A stretch of 64,000 bases of DNA from Psychrobacter sp. JCM 18900 (GTDB taxonomy: Bacteria; Pseudomonadota; Gammaproteobacteria; Pseudomonadales; Moraxellaceae): the NCBI RefSeq assembly GCF_904846625.1, contig NZ_CAJHBL010000002.1:62001-126000 (forward strand). Direction: 5' to 3'. Positions within the stretch are counted from its first letter, which is position 1; each line of letters opens with the position of its first letter. Position numbers and translations under genes: made by a program. The notes beneath the pieces were generated by a model. That model saw only the letters and a program-made list of their open reading frames with translations, was not told where the DNA came from and did no database searches. This document shows, piece after piece, positions 28,333 to 38,373 of the stretch.

Positions 28333-29421
28333 TTACTTATAGATATCAGTACGACCGTTTGGCCCATGTTTGAAGCGGCGATGGAACCACATCCACTGAG
28401 TGGGATCAATACGAATGAGTCCTTCTAAGACTTCATTGACCCGAGTGGCATCAGCGACTTCATCTTTACTTGGATAATTGTCTAATTCTGGCGTAATTGT
28501 TAAATGATAATGAGGGCGTTTACCACGCGGCAAATTGTCAGGTGTCTGCCGATAAGTATGTAGTGCCATAACAGCTGGTGGCTTTTCTTTGCTACCCAGT
28601 TTTGCCATGCGACGCGATGCAGTAATCGTCGCAGCAGGCACACCGAAGAATGGCGCCATGACACCTTGCTTGAGACCATAGTCTTGGTCAGGAGAGTACC
28701 AGATGACGTGTCCTGCTTTAATAGAGGTAACTAAGCTTCGCATATCACGACTTGAGATTTGCTTACCAAAGATATTGGTACGACCATTATAAATAAACCA
28801 ATCTAATAAAGGATTGTTTTGCGTACGATACATACAATCTACTGGGAAAAACTGCGCACATAATAGGCCACCCAAATCTAGCATCGTATAATGTGCACCG
28901 AGCAGGATAACTGGTCGCTGCTCATTTTGCGCATTAACAATATGCTGTAAACCCGAAATGGATACAGTTCTAGTAAATACATCTGGTCGGAACCAAGCGC
29001 ATAACGTTTCAAACACACCAATGCCTTGATTGACAAAGACTTGCTTGGCCATTAATTCACGTTCAGCTTCAGGCTTCTCTGGGAACGCCAACTTCAGGTT
29101 GATTAATGTATCGCGTCTACGTGAGCCAGCAACTTTATAAATCAATATACCGAGCTTACGACCTAGCCAAAACTGCCAACGTAACGGCAGATATATCATC
29201 GGTAGCATTATTAAGAATAATAACCAAATGCCCCAATTCTTTGGTGATAAAAACTGCCACTGAAATGGCTTGTTATCTGCTTGCGCTGTACGCTTATGAT
29301 TTTGGGTAATTGTCGGTGTGCCAGCAGGTATCGCAGGCGACTTAGCCGACTGTTTCATGCTAGGCGGCACGCTGCTGTTGGCAGATGGCTTGCTAGGGTC
29401 GAATTGTTCTGGCGCTTTCAT
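28333..29421 (-). CDS. Lysophospholipid/lipid A acyltransferase (LpxL/LpxM family)
   Basis: Inner-membrane acyltransferase of the HtrB/LpxL family, which adds secondary acyl chains to lipid A from acyl-ACP. After a 55-aa Pro/Ser-rich N-terminal region comes a membrane segment (WGIWLLFLIMLPMIYLPL), then the catalytic HX4D motif in GAHYTMLDLGG (His177, Asp182), YRTQNNPLLDWFIYNGR, YSPDQDYG and APFFGVPAATIT, all family landmarks. The frame extends 11 codons upstream, but AAGGA lies 5 nt before ATG 29421. Whether it adds laurate, myristate or another chain is not evident. Confidence 0.9.
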   Translation of the reverse strand: MKAPEQFDPSKPSANSSVPPSMKQSAKSPAIPAGTPTITQNHKRTAQADNKPFQWQFLSPKNWGIWLLFLIMLPMIYLPLRWQFWLGRKLGILIYKVAGSRRRDTLINLKLAFPEKPEAERELMAKQVFVNQGIGVFETLCAWFRPDVFTRTVSISGLQHIVNAQNEQRPVILLGAHYTMLDLGGLLCAQFFPVDCMYRTQNNPLLDWFIYNGRTNIFGKQISSRDMRSLVTSIKAGHVIWYSPDQDYGLKQGVMAPFFGVPAATITASRRMAKLGSKEKPPAVMALHTYRQTPDNLPRGKRPHYHLTITPELDNYPSKDEVADATRVNEVLEGLIRIDPTQWMWFHRRFKHGPNGRTDIYK

Positions 29422-29623
29422 AATATCCTTCTGCAGCACGGTTTGAGGCATCATGGCTAATAATAAAAAGTTACTGATATGATGGGGTAGCGTTTAATGC
29501 TTTGCAAGTTAGAATTTCTACAGACGATCTACTTTATAGTGTCGAAACAAGGTGCTCATGTTAGTTATTGCTGTAAAACAAAGCTGGTTTGATGAAGACA
29601 ATTAAAGTGCTATCAGTAGGCAT

Positions 29624-29662
29624 AAAAAAACCTTATAAGCTGTGACCAGCTTATAAGGTTTT
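29624..29662 (-). terminator. Terminator of rplM-rpsI
   Basis: On the minus strand CCTTATAAGCT pairs perfectly with AGCTTATAAGG around a 6-nt loop, followed by seven T residues. Confidence 0.9.
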
Positions 29663-29745
29663 GCAAAACCAGACTCTTATTTAACTTTGCCACTGAAGCT
29701 CTGAGAAAAAGACAACAGCAGCAAAAAGATAAGAGAGAGTTTTGA

Positions 29746-30132
29746 TTAACGTTTTGAGAACTGTGGACGTTTACGTGCTTTACGTAGACCCAGTTTCTTA
29801 CGTTCAACTTGACGTGAATCACGAGTAACAAAACCAGCTGCTTTTAGGGCAGGCTTCAAAGTTTCGTCAGCTTCGATTAATGCACGTGTGATGCCGTGGC
29901 GGATTGCGCCAGCTTGACCACTAATACCACCACCTGCAACAGTTACATATAAGTCATATGCGTTAACAGAGTCTAGTAGTTCTAATGGCTGACGTACAAC
30001 CATGCGTGAAGTTTCACGGCTGAAGTATTCGTCAAGTGGCTTACCGTTAACAACGATACTACCAGTACCTTTTGATAAAAATACACGAGCAGTAGACGTC
30101 TTGCGGCGACCAGTTCCGTAATTGCGTTCCAT
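29746..30132 (-). CDS. rpsI: 30S ribosomal protein S9
   Basis: Ribosomal protein S9 of 128 aa, the standard length. It begins [20 protein letters not shown] after MERN, has [15 protein letters not shown] and the conserved basic tail ending KRPQFSKR, whose C-terminal Arg reaches the P-site tRNA. It lies 10 bp after rplM, the conserved L13-S9 operon. Confidence 0.98.
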   Translation of the reverse strand: MERNYGTGRRKTSTARVFLSKGTGSIVVNGKPLDEYFSRETSRMVVRQPLELLDSVNAYDLYVTVAGGGISGQAGAIRHGITRALIEADETLKPALKAAGFVTRDSRQVERKKLGLRKARKRPQFSKR

Positions 30133-30142
30133 AAGTATATCC

Positions 30143-30571
30143 TTAGATGTCTAGTTCTTTAGGTTGCTGTGCAGTATGTGGATGATCAGTACCCGCATAA
30201 AGTTTCAGCTTCTTGATCATCGCATAGCCAAGAGGGCCCTTTGGAAGCATACCCTTAACTGCTTTGTGTAGAACATCTTCAGGCTTATGTGCAAGCAACT
30301 TATTGAAGTTGGTTTCTTTAATACCACCTGGGTAGCCACTGTGACGATAGTACTTTTTGTCTTGTGCTTTTTTACCCGTTACCGTGATTTTGTCAGCATT
30401 GATGACAACAATAAAGTCACCAGTATCAACGTGCGGAGTAAAAGAAGGCTTGTGCTTGCCACGTAAGCGAGTTGCGATTTGAGTGGCTAAGCGACCAAGG
30501 GTTTTGCCGTCAGCATCTACGACATACCAGTCATGGGTCACTTCAGCTGGTTTTGCACTAAGTGTTTTCAT
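30143..30571 (-). CDS. rplM: 50S ribosomal protein L13
   Basis: Ribosomal protein L13 of 142 aa. It has [37 protein letters not shown] and [21 protein letters not shown], all standard. First gene of the rplM-rpsI operon, behind a strong promoter and a leader of about 60 nt that can form a GAGAG/CTCTC stem. Confidence 0.98.
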   Translation of the reverse strand: MKTLSAKPAEVTHDWYVVDADGKTLGRLATQIATRLRGKHKPSFTPHVDTGDFIVVINADKITVTGKKAQDKKYYRHSGYPGGIKETNFNKLLAHKPEDVLHKAVKGMLPKGPLGYAMIKKLKLYAGTDHPHTAQQPKELDI

Positions 30572-30641
30572 GATAAAACCTTAAAATTAGAATTCGTTGA
30601 GAGTTTAGCTGGGAACGGGGCTCTCAAAAAACAGACTGCAC

Positions 30642-30670
30642 ATTATAAGCAGTAGCGCCTACGCTTGCAA
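30642..30670 (-). promoter_or_regulatory. Promoter of rplM-rpsI
   Basis: On the minus strand TTGCAA (30665-30670), a 17-nt spacer and TATAAT (30642-30647) form a near-consensus sigma-70 promoter about 70 nt upstream of the rplM ATG. Confidence 0.75.
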
Positions 30671-30781
30671 GCTGCATTGGGGTTTATTTTCGCCTTATAT
30701 ACATTAAACTGCAGCGTCGGCCAGTTTTTAGCGGTTCTAAACATTTGTAAAATAAGTTAACGGCTTTCATTAACCCGACAA

Positions 30782-31468
30782 TTATGACGATGATAGACGA
30801 TAAAGTCCAGCAACAACTTGTCCGACTTTGGTTTGTTTCAAGCATTCAAAAGCAATTGGTTGCTGAGTAACGCTTGATTGGGGGGCTAAATTCTCATTTA
30901 GCGACGCTTCCAATTGCTTAAGCTGTGCTGACAAATCTTTATCAGCTTCTAAATAAATCAATGTTTCAGTATTGATTAAGGTATTGGTAATAAGTGCAGT
31001 CAAAATAGGCTGCCATAAATCTTGAGCATAAGGCGGATCGATAAATACAATGTCAAAGGGGCGCGCAGTCAGCTGCTCTTGACGCAATATTTGCTCAGCA
31101 GTGCCAGTGATGACTTGATAAGCAGCAGCCTCAAGGCGTAATTGCTCAGCGCTCTGACGTAGCATGTTGCTTTGTGCTGGGTTGATTTCGATAAATGTCG
31201 TGTGGGCAGCGCCGCGAGATAGCGCTTCAAATCCTAGTACGCCACTGCCAGCACAGCTATCAAGTACATGGGCATCATGAATGTCAGCGAGTAGCCAGTT
31301 AAATAAAGTCTCCCGCAAGCGATCTGGGGTCGGGCGCAGGCCATCTGCATCGATAAAACTTACAATACGGCGCTTAAACTGACCACCAATGATGCGCACA
31401 TCACCCGCTGCCGCACTTTTCGCTTTACGGTTGTTCTTTGGTGCGCGTCCATTTGAAGCTTTTTTCAT
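30782..31468 (-). CDS. rsmD: 16S rRNA (guanine(966)-N(2))-methyltransferase
   Basis: SAM-dependent methyltransferase that modifies G966 of 16S rRNA. It shows RIIGGQFKRRIVSF near the N-terminus, LRPTPDRLRETLFNWL (family RPTxDRVRETLFNWL), the SAM-binding loop VLDSCAGSGVLGFEALSRGA, and the catalytic DPPY in FIDPPYAQDLW. The 228-aa protein carries a basic Lys/Arg-rich N-terminal tail and a C-terminal extension. It lies 100 bp downstream of mrdA on the same strand. Confidence 0.94.
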   Translation of the reverse strand: MKKASNGRAPKNNRKAKSAAAGDVRIIGGQFKRRIVSFIDADGLRPTPDRLRETLFNWLLADIHDAHVLDSCAGSGVLGFEALSRGAAHTTFIEINPAQSNMLRQSAEQLRLEAAAYQVITGTAEQILRQEQLTARPFDIVFIDPPYAQDLWQPILTALITNTLINTETLIYLEADKDLSAQLKQLEASLNENLAPQSSVTQQPIAFECLKQTKVGQVVAGLYRLSSS

Positions 31469-31568
31469 TATTGTGTCTCGCTTACCAATTCTTTGCTAGG
31501 TTTTACCTTTACTAGGCTTTTCTTTGCTAGGTTTTGCTTTTTATACTATTAATCACTTAAACGTCTAG

Positions 31569-33554
31569 TTACTCAGATGTCGCTGCTGCCGCTTCGGCTT
31601 CCGCGGCTTCTTTTTCTTCCAATGCTTTTGCTTCTTTATCGCGAATAGCATCACGCATGGCTTTTTCAAAAGCTTTTTGGCGTTTAATAATTTTTAGCTC
31701 ATCAGCAGAAGGTGGTAGCACAGGATCTGTCTTACGTTGTAATACCCAGTAATCAAATAGAGCACGGCCGATAGGCGCTGCAACAGCACTACCACCGCCG
31801 CCATTTTCGACCAATACTGCAAGGGCAATCTGCGGGTCTTCTACTGGCGCAAAACCATTAAACCAAGCATGATCCCAGTGACGCTTATCGATTGCCGACT
31901 TGTCATAGCGCTGGCCTTGAGCGATAGACTTTACCTGTGCAGTACCTGTTTTACCAGCAATACGATAGCGTGGAGTATAGATGCCGCGGCCTGTCCCTCT
32001 TTTGACGGTGTCTTCCATAGCATCATGCATTCGTAGCCAGTCAGACGGCTTACCGTTGTAGTCTATTTTGCCATCTGGCTTAGTGATGATTTTGACGTCC
32101 GCAGCACCGTCACTGCTCTTTAATAAATGCGGGGTAATGTGCTGACCTTTACTGGCTGTCATGGCTGTAGCGTTGGCAATCTGTAGCGGCGTTGCCAAGA
32201 AATACCCTTGTCCAATACTGACCGAGATGGTTTCGCCCGGTAGCCAATCTTTATCGTAAGTGTCTTTTTTCCATTTTGGCGATGGCATGATGCCTGATTT
32301 TTCGTTGGGCAAATCAATGCCTGTTTGTTGACCAAAACCAAAGCGTGTCATCCAATCATGTAGACGTTGTATGCCCATCTCGTAGGCCAGTTTGTAGTAA
32401 TACGTATCGACCGACATCATGATGGATTTTTTGAGGTCTACCGTGCCATGACCGCCACGTTTCCAGTCACGGAATCGATGCGTGTCACCAGGTAAGCTAA
32501 AATAACCAGGGTCATAGATAGTGCTGTTCCAATCGCGTAGACCATAATGAATACCGCCCAAACCTTCGAACGGTTTAATAGTAGAAGCAGGGGGGTACAT
32601 CCCTTGGAGTGCCCGATTGTATAGTGGCTGATCTAAATCTTCGCGCAGATCGTCATAATCTTTAAAAGAGATACCTGATATGAAAGGGTTAGGGTCGTAG
32701 CTTGGATTACTAACAAACGCCAAGACGTCACCGTTTTTGGGATCTATCGCAACGATTGCACCGCGGCGTCCATCAAGTTGCTGCTGGGCGATGGTTTGCA
32801 GACCATAATCCAAGCTCAACGTAATATCGTTACCCGCTATCGGCGGCTTGGTATCCAGTTGACGTAAGATATTACCATGTGCGTCTGTTTCTACCGATTG
32901 ATAACCCGGTTGCCCAAGCAAAATATCTTCGTAGTAATCTTCGATACCAATCTTACCAATCAAGTCAGTACCAGCGTAACGGTCTTTATCAATACGCTTT
33001 GACTCTTTGTCATTGATACGTCCGACATAGCCGATGACATGAGCAAACAGCTCATCATAAGGATAAGAGCGCGTAAGCTTGCTCTGAATAGATACCCCAC
33101 GGAAGAATGGCTTACGTTCACTAAACTGAGCCAACTGTGCTTCTGTTAAATCGATCTTAATCGTTACCGGGTCATTTTTATTTTTACTTAGACGCGCCAA
33201 GATATCAGTGATATCTGTATCGGTTAAATCAAAAATTGGCGCGAGTAGATGCAACGTGCGCTCAGGATTTTCGACCTCATCAGGGCTGAGCATCGCTGTA
33301 AATACAGGCTGGTTGTCCGCCAGTATTACCCCGTTACGATCATAGATATACCCACGACTAGGCGGCGCAGATATCAGTTTGATACGGTTGTTATCGGCTT
33401 GCGTTGTGTACTGATCATGAGCGTAGACTTGCAAATACCCATAGCGTGTTATCAAACCGCCCAAACCAATCAATATTATAATCCCAAAAATAATAATACG
33501 GTTAGTAAAGGTACTGTTGACCTGTTCGGTATTGGGAGTTATCGGTTTATTCAT
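31569..33554 (-). CDS. mrdA: Penicillin-binding protein 2 (peptidoglycan D,D-transpeptidase)
   Basis: Class B PBP that builds lateral wall peptidoglycan with RodA in the elongasome. It has one N-terminal membrane anchor (RIIIFGIIILIGLGGLITRYG, residues 19-39, given here in parts as IIIFGIIILIGLGG), a PBP dimerisation domain with RGYIYDRNG, then the transpeptidase domain with the SXXK motif STIK (Ser324, Lys327), SVD (381-383) where SXN is more usual, and KTGTAQ (535-540). The 661-aa length fits the family. The tail is Ala/Glu/Lys-rich. No rodA follows in the window; rsmD does. Confidence 0.96.
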   Translation of the reverse strand: MNKPITPNTEQVNSTFTNRIIIFGIIILIGLGGLITRYGYLQVYAHDQYTTQADNNRIKLISAPPSRGYIYDRNGVILADNQPVFTAMLSPDEVENPERTLHLLAPIFDLTDTDITDILARLSKNKNDPVTIKIDLTEAQLAQFSERKPFFRGVSIQSKLTRSYPYDELFAHVIGYVGRINDKESKRIDKDRYAGTDLIGKIGIEDYYEDILLGQPGYQSVETDAHGNILRQLDTKPPIAGNDITLSLDYGLQTIAQQQLDGRRGAIVAIDPKNGDVLAFVSNPSYDPNPFISGISFKDYDDLREDLDQPLYNRALQGMYPPASTIKPFEGLGGIHYGLRDWNSTIYDPGYFSLPGDTHRFRDWKRGGHGTVDLKKSIMMSVDTYYYKLAYEMGIQRLHDWMTRFGFGQQTGIDLPNEKSGIMPSPKWKKDTYDKDWLPGETISVSIGQGYFLATPLQIANATAMTASKGQHITPHLLKSSDGAADVKIITKPDGKIDYNGKPSDWLRMHDAMEDTVKRGTGRGIYTPRYRIAGKTGTAQVKSIAQGQRYDKSAIDKRHWDHAWFNGFAPVEDPQIALAVLVENGGGGSAVAAPIGRALFDYWVLQRKTDPVLPPSADELKIIKRQKAFEKAMRDAIRDKEAKALEEKEAAEAEAAAATSE

Positions 33555-33961
33555 AGAAGATCAGAGCCCAAACGGTCAGTGAGTCAATAAAAGAAAAATA
33601 AGAGGGCAGGTTGGTTAACCAAAGTGCGGTGAGTCTAAAAGATAATGCAAATGGTTTCAATCACATAGAAGGGTATGGGGTGAAATCGTTATGCAGTCAT
33701 TTATACGCAGGTAGTCTTTGTTATTGCACTACAAATTATAACAGAACAAATGAGCAGACGCAGTACTCAGTCATATATTTTGTCTTGATTATCTACTGAC
33801 CAAGAACTGGCTTATATTCGAGTTTTTTATTGGGTAACAGACGATATGAATCATGTCATCTTTAGTCACAACTTGCCGCTGGTCTATATGTGCTAATAAA
33901 TGGCAAGTATGCTAAAATCAGGCGATTTATTTTATAGTAGTTATTATGGGCGGAGCGTCTT
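33555..33961. other. Divergent upstream region of mrdA and the DUF445 gene
   Basis: About 400 bp without a supported gene. A plus-strand frame at 33611-33799 has poor composition and is not called. It presumably holds divergent promoters. Confidence 0.4.
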
Positions 33962-34045
33962 TTGAAACGTTCTCATTTTGCTAAAGTCTCGTTATCAGTA
34001 GCGACAGTATTAGCAACGACAATCAACCTGTCAGGGACTAGATAA
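33962..34045 (+). CDS. Possible 27-aa leader peptide with signal-like sequence
   Basis: A TTG-initiated frame, with CGGAG 6 nt upstream, would give a basic then hydrophobic peptide (residues KRSHFAKVSLSVATVLATT followed by INLSGTR) that ends 3 bp before the ATG of the DUF445 gene. It may be a small membrane or signal-like peptide coupled to that gene, or chance. Confidence 0.25.
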   Translation: MKRSHFAKVSLSVATVLATTINLSGTR

Positions 34046-34048
34046 GTC

Positions 34049-35383
34049 ATGGACGTAAATTCATTATGGCAGACGATAGCTGAACACCCAGAGTTCTTTG
34101 CCATGCTGACCATCCCACCAGTGACGGCATTCGTCACTTGGGTACATGTGTGGATGGCGCTCAAGATGCTGTTCTATCCGGTCAAGTTTTGGGGTATTCG
34201 TATTCCTAACTTCCCATTTTTTGGGCTGCCAGGTATCGGTTGGCAAGGTATTGTTCCGCGCAAAGCGGGCAAGATATCAGGGGTTATCGTTGACCAGACG
34301 CTCTCAAAACTCGGTTCGCTTGATGAGTTTTTTAAGGCGATGGAACCTGAGCAAATGGCGATATTTGTCACTGATACGGTGGACAAAAACCTTGAGCCAT
34401 TGATTGATGAGATTATGCTAGATCACTCGCCAGCATTGTGGGGCAATCTACCTTACGCCCTAAAGCGCCGTGTCTATGCGCAAGCCCATAAAGAGCTACC
34501 TAGTATTATGCAGTCGCTTGTGACAGATTTGACTTATCATGTCGAAGACTTGGTCGATATGCGTAAGATGATTGTTAACACCATGGAAAACGATCGTCGC
34601 CTGATGGTCAATATGTTTCTAAAAGTCGGACAAAAAGAGATCGATTTTATCTGGCACATCAGTGCTTTGATTGGTCTGGTATTTGGTATTATCCAAATGT
34701 TTATATTTTTGGTGGTGCCGCAGCATTGGACCGTACCGTTCTTTGCCGCGATTTGGGGTTTTCTCACTAATTGGATTGCCATTTGGATGGTGTTTAATCC
34801 AGTGGAGCCACATTTTATACCTTATTTAAAGCTGTTTTCGGTGCAGAGTCGCTTTCCATTTATCAAACCCGTTATACCGCATATCGCAAAGTATCGCTTG
34901 CAAGGCGGCTTTATGAAACGCCAAGAGGAAGTTTCTGAGGTTTTTGCTGAGATTGTGGTAAAGGATTTGGTCACTCTAGAAAACATCATGAATGAGATGA
35001 TGTATGGTGATCGCTCAGCGCAAACCCGTGATTTGATGAAATCGCATCTATATACGGTGCTAGAGTCACCAGTGATTAGTACGACATTACGTGTGGGATT
35101 GGGTCGCCGTGATTATGGACAACTCAAAAATACCATTATTGACAAGTCTATTGTCGCAACGATGGTACCACTGCGAGATCCTGAGCTAAATGAAAGCCGA
35201 GCCAGTAAGATATTTGGTCTGTTTCGCGATAGAATACGTGCGCTCACGCCAAATGAGTTTCAAAATTTGTTGCGTCCAGCTTTCCGCGAGGATGAGATGA
35301 CGTTGATTGTTTTGGGTGGTTTGACTGGTTTTCTAGCAGGTTGGTTGCATTTAGTGTTAGTATTTTTCCCCTCGATGCAGTAA
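34049..35383 (+). CDS. DUF445 family membrane protein
   Basis: A membrane protein of 444 aa of the DUF445 (YheB-like) family. It begins with a hydrophobic N-terminal region (FAMLTIPPVTAFVTWVHVWM), followed by FPVKFWG-like FYPVKFWGIRIPNFPFFGLP and GWQGIVPRKAGKISGVIVDQ, the family's signature block in which a G-W/I-G-x-IP-R/A segment occurs. Two central spans (HISALIGLVFGIIQMFIFLV and FFAAIWGFLTNWIAIWMVF) and a C-terminal span (LGGLTGFLAGWLHLVLVFF) follow. The biochemical role of the family is unknown. Confidence 0.8.
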   Translation: MDVNSLWQTIAEHPEFFAMLTIPPVTAFVTWVHVWMALKMLFYPVKFWGIRIPNFPFFGLPGIGWQGIVPRKAGKISGVIVDQTLSKLGSLDEFFKAMEPEQMAIFVTDTVDKNLEPLIDEIMLDHSPALWGNLPYALKRRVYAQAHKELPSIMQSLVTDLTYHVEDLVDMRKMIVNTMENDRRLMVNMFLKVGQKEIDFIWHISALIGLVFGIIQMFIFLVVPQHWTVPFFAAIWGFLTNWIAIWMVFNPVEPHFIPYLKLFSVQSRFPFIKPVIPHIAKYRLQGGFMKRQEEVSEVFAEIVVKDLVTLENIMNEMMYGDRSAQTRDLMKSHLYTVLESPVISTTLRVGLGRRDYGQLKNTIIDKSIVATMVPLRDPELNESRASKIFGLFRDRIRALTPNEFQNLLRPAFREDEMTLIVLGGLTGFLAGWLHLVLVFFPSMQ

Positions 35384-35663
35384 TGCATCAATAAGTATTT
35401 TTAATTAGTCATGAACGGCTGTATTGAATATGCTTTGAATAACTAAAAAATGTAAAATTAGCAACAGATAAGCATTTTGTATCAATCATTCATATTGGTA
35501 CGTCACAATGATAGTAGCGGGTTTTATGTGCTTCTACAGCAATTGAAACCTCAGTTTTTAACCGTAAACTATGACCGCATAAAGGACTATTAGCGTTTGC
35601 CAGTGGCTAGCAATGCCATCGGTGAACCCTTAATTGTATCCAAGGTAAACAAGGTTAGACCGT

Positions 35664-37694
35664 ATGTTAATCACAGAATTGGGTTATTTTGCCTTGCTGG
35701 CCGCTTTTATATTGGCGATTTTGCAGGTGGTACTACCAACCATTGGCGTCATGCGTGACCACGTCGCTTGGCAGCGTTTGGCGCCAAGTCTAGCATGGGC
35801 GCAATTTGCAGCAATGATTACCTCATTTGCTGCGCTGATGGCAGGCTTTTATTACAACGATTTTAGTCTCGTCTACGTCACTCAGCATTCCAATACATTG
35901 CTGCCTTGGTACTACAAGCTGTCGGCGACATGGGGCGGGCATGAAGGCTCGCTGCTATTGTGGATGACCATCATGGCCACTTGGTGTGCGCTGGTCTCAT
36001 ACTTCAGTCGTGGGTTGCCGTTGTCTATGCGTGCGCGAGTGCTGGTGATATTGGCAGGCGTGCAGATGATGATGCTAGCGATGCTTATCTTTACCTCATC
36101 GCCATTTGATCGCACATTACCCAATCTACCTGTTGATGGCGCGGATCTAAACCCTGTATTGCAAGATTTTGGTCTGATTATTCACCCACCGATGCTTTAT
36201 ATGGGCTACGTGGGTATGGTTGTGCCATTTGCGTTTTGTATGGCAGCACTGTGGGAAGGGCGTTTGGATGCGGTATGGACACGTTGGTCGCGTCCATGGG
36301 CATTGGCTGCTTGGGGTTTCTTAACAGTCGGTATCGCGCTTGGCTCGTGGTGGGCTTATTATGAGCTTGGCTGGGGCGGTTGGTGGTTCTGGGATCCAGT
36401 AGAGAACGCCTCATTGATGCCATGGTTGGCAGGAACAGCGCTACTGCATTCACTTGCTGTCACCGAAAAACGCGGTGTATTTAAAGCATGGACGATTATG
36501 CTCGCGATCTTTGCTTTTGCGCTTAGTCTGCTTGGTACGTTCTTAGTACGTTCAGGTGTCATTACCTCAGTGCATTCATTTGCCGCTGATCCGACGCGTG
36601 GTCTAGTGATTCTAGTCATTCTCGGTATTATCGTCGGTGGTGGTCTGTTGATGTTTGCTGTACGTGGTTGGCGTTTGACGGTCGAGAGTCAGTATCGACT
36701 TATCTCACGTGAATCATTTTTAGTGATTAACAACGTTATTATTCTAATTTCAACCTTAGTCGTACTACTTGGTACGCTATATCCTATTATTGCTGATGCC
36801 TTTAATTTAGGTCAGGTATCTGTTGGCCCTCCATACTTCAACGCTCTATTTGTGCCGTTGACATGGCTGCTACTGGTGGCGATGGGTATGGGCTCTAATA
36901 TCCGCTGGAAACAAGACAGTCGCCCGTTATTGGGTGCTGGCATGGTTATCGCGGTAAGCAGTTTGGTATTGGCCGCCATTATCACCTATTTTACCAGTCC
37001 ATCAGCGATGCTAAATATCGGTGTCACATTGGCGGTGAGCTTTTGGGTGTTGCTATGGATGGTTGTCGATTTCAAAGACAAAACCAAAAACGCACCGAGT
37101 CGTTTAAACGGTTTACGTCAGTTGCGTCTGAGCTACTGGGGTCAGCAGACCGCTCATATTGGCGTTATCATTGCAGTTATCGGTGTGGCATTTACCAGTA
37201 CGTTGAGCATTGAGCGCGATGTGGCATTAGGGCCTAATGACAGTGTCAACGTGCAAGGCTATGACTTTACGGTAAAAGGCTTTAGTGAAGTAAAAGGCAG
37301 TAACTTTGACGCTACGCAAGCAGAAGTAACAGTCAGTAAAGACGGTCAAGAAGTGATCACGTTATATCCTGAAAAGCGTAACTATATTATCAGTATGATG
37401 CCGATGACGGAGGCTGCCATTGATGCCAACTTGATGCGTGATGTTTACGTAGCACTTGGTGAGCCAATTGCTGAAGATAGCAATGAATGGGCTTTCCGTA
37501 TCTATGTCAAACCGCTTATCCGCTGGATATGGTTGGGTGCACTTATTATGGCGTTCGGTGCCTTGCTCAGCATGCTAGACAGTCGTTACCGTATCAAAAA
37601 AACCAAAACACCTGCACAAATCGCGGCCAAAAAATCAGGCTTTGCGACGGTTGCAGATTTGGATACGTCAGCTACAAAGATAGGGGAGCGTTAA
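35664..37694 (+). CDS. ccmF: Cytochrome c-type biogenesis protein CcmF
   Basis: Core of the cytochrome c heme lyase (CcmFHI) in the inner membrane: it receives heme from holo-CcmE and attaches it to apocytochrome c. The 676-aa protein has about 15 spans, and the tryptophan-rich WWD heme-binding motif WGGWWFWDPVENAS (237-250). TWGGHEGSLLLW (89-100) and IHPPMLYMGYVG carry the conserved histidines. It starts the gene run ccmF-ccmG-ccmH-ccmI with one-base gaps or overlaps, so these are one operon; ccmABCDE are not in the window. Confidence 0.97.
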   Translation: MLITELGYFALLAAFILAILQVVLPTIGVMRDHVAWQRLAPSLAWAQFAAMITSFAALMAGFYYNDFSLVYVTQHSNTLLPWYYKLSATWGGHEGSLLLWMTIMATWCALVSYFSRGLPLSMRARVLVILAGVQMMMLAMLIFTSSPFDRTLPNLPVDGADLNPVLQDFGLIIHPPMLYMGYVGMVVPFAFCMAALWEGRLDAVWTRWSRPWALAAWGFLTVGIALGSWWAYYELGWGGWWFWDPVENASLMPWLAGTALLHSLAVTEKRGVFKAWTIMLAIFAFALSLLGTFLVRSGVITSVHSFAADPTRGLVILVILGIIVGGGLLMFAVRGWRLTVESQYRLISRESFLVINNVIILISTLVVLLGTLYPIIADAFNLGQVSVGPPYFNALFVPLTWLLLVAMGMGSNIRWKQDSRPLLGAGMVIAVSSLVLAAIITYFTSPSAMLNIGVTLAVSFWVLLWMVVDFKDKTKNAPSRLNGLRQLRLSYWGQQTAHIGVIIAVIGVAFTSTLSIERDVALGPNDSVNVQGYDFTVKGFSEVKGSNFDATQAEVTVSKDGQEVITLYPEKRNYIISMMPMTEAAIDANLMRDVYVALGEPIAEDSNEWAFRIYVKPLIRWIWLGALIMAFGALLSMLDSRYRIKKTKTPAQIAAKKSGFATVADLDTSATKIGER

Positions 37695-37695
37695 T

Positions 37696-38373
37696 ATGAC
37701 TACCTCAAACAATGAACCTGATAAAAAAGCTCAGCAAAAGGCTGTCAACGACCCTAAAGTTGCGAGCAGCAATAAAGTAAAAACTAAGAAAAAACTTAAA
37801 ATTGGGTTTTTGATTCCGCTGGTTATCTTTATTGGTTTGGTCGCTATGCTTTATATGCGTTTGGGCAAGCCGACTGATATCGTGACCAATACAGCGCTTG
37901 AGCGTCCAGTACCTGCTTTTGAGTTGCCATTGTTATCAGATACCAGTCGTATCATGACCAATGACAACTTGCCAGATAAGCCATTCCTCATGAATATCTG
38001 GGGCTCTTGGTGTCCAACTTGTATCATTGAGCATCCTTTTCTAATGAAACTAGAAGAGCGCGGTGTAAACTTGGTGGGCGTAAACTACAAAGATGATATT
38101 GGTGATGCGTTAGGGTATCTGAATCGCGGTGGCGACCCGTTCTCTATGTCTATTCAGGACTTATCAGGACAGTTCGCTCTTGACTTAGGTCTGACCGGTG
38201 CACCTGAGACTTTCATCGTCGATGGTGATGGGATTATTCGTCAGCATATCATCGGCGAGATCAATGAGAGCAATTGGCAAAGTCGTATCACGCCTTGCTT
38301 AATGGTACTCAACGACGCTAGTAACAATGGTGTCAGTCCAGATCCGAGCCAAGTTGCGGAGGCGTGCAAATGA
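37696..38373 (+). CDS. ccmG: Thiol:disulfide interchange protein CcmG/DsbE
   Basis: Membrane-tethered periplasmic thioredoxin-like reductase that keeps the apocytochrome c CXXCH cysteines, or CcmH, reduced. It has a Lys-rich cytoplasmic N-terminus of about 35 residues, one membrane span (IGFLIPLVIFIGLVAMLYM), then the thioredoxin domain with WGSWCPTC (Cys106, Cys109) and the cis-Pro segment GAPETFIVDGDG. It starts one base after the ccmF stop. The long charged N-terminus is unusual for DsbE, which normally begins just before the span. Confidence 0.95.
   Translation: MTTSNNEPDKKAQQKAVNDPKVASSNKVKTKKKLKIGFLIPLVIFIGLVAMLYMRLGKPTDIVTNTALERPVPAFELPLLSDTSRIMTNDNLPDKPFLMNIWGSWCPTCIIEHPFLMKLEERGVNLVGVNYKDDIGDALGYLNRGGDPFSMSIQDLSGQFALDLGLTGAPETFIVDGDGIIRQHIIGEINESNWQSRITPCLMVLNDASNNGVSPDPSQVAEACK

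Noticed and set aside
33611-33799. 62-codon ORF upstream of the DUF445 gene
   Set aside because: Cys/Tyr/Asn-rich composition with no recognisable fold and no good ribosome binding site.
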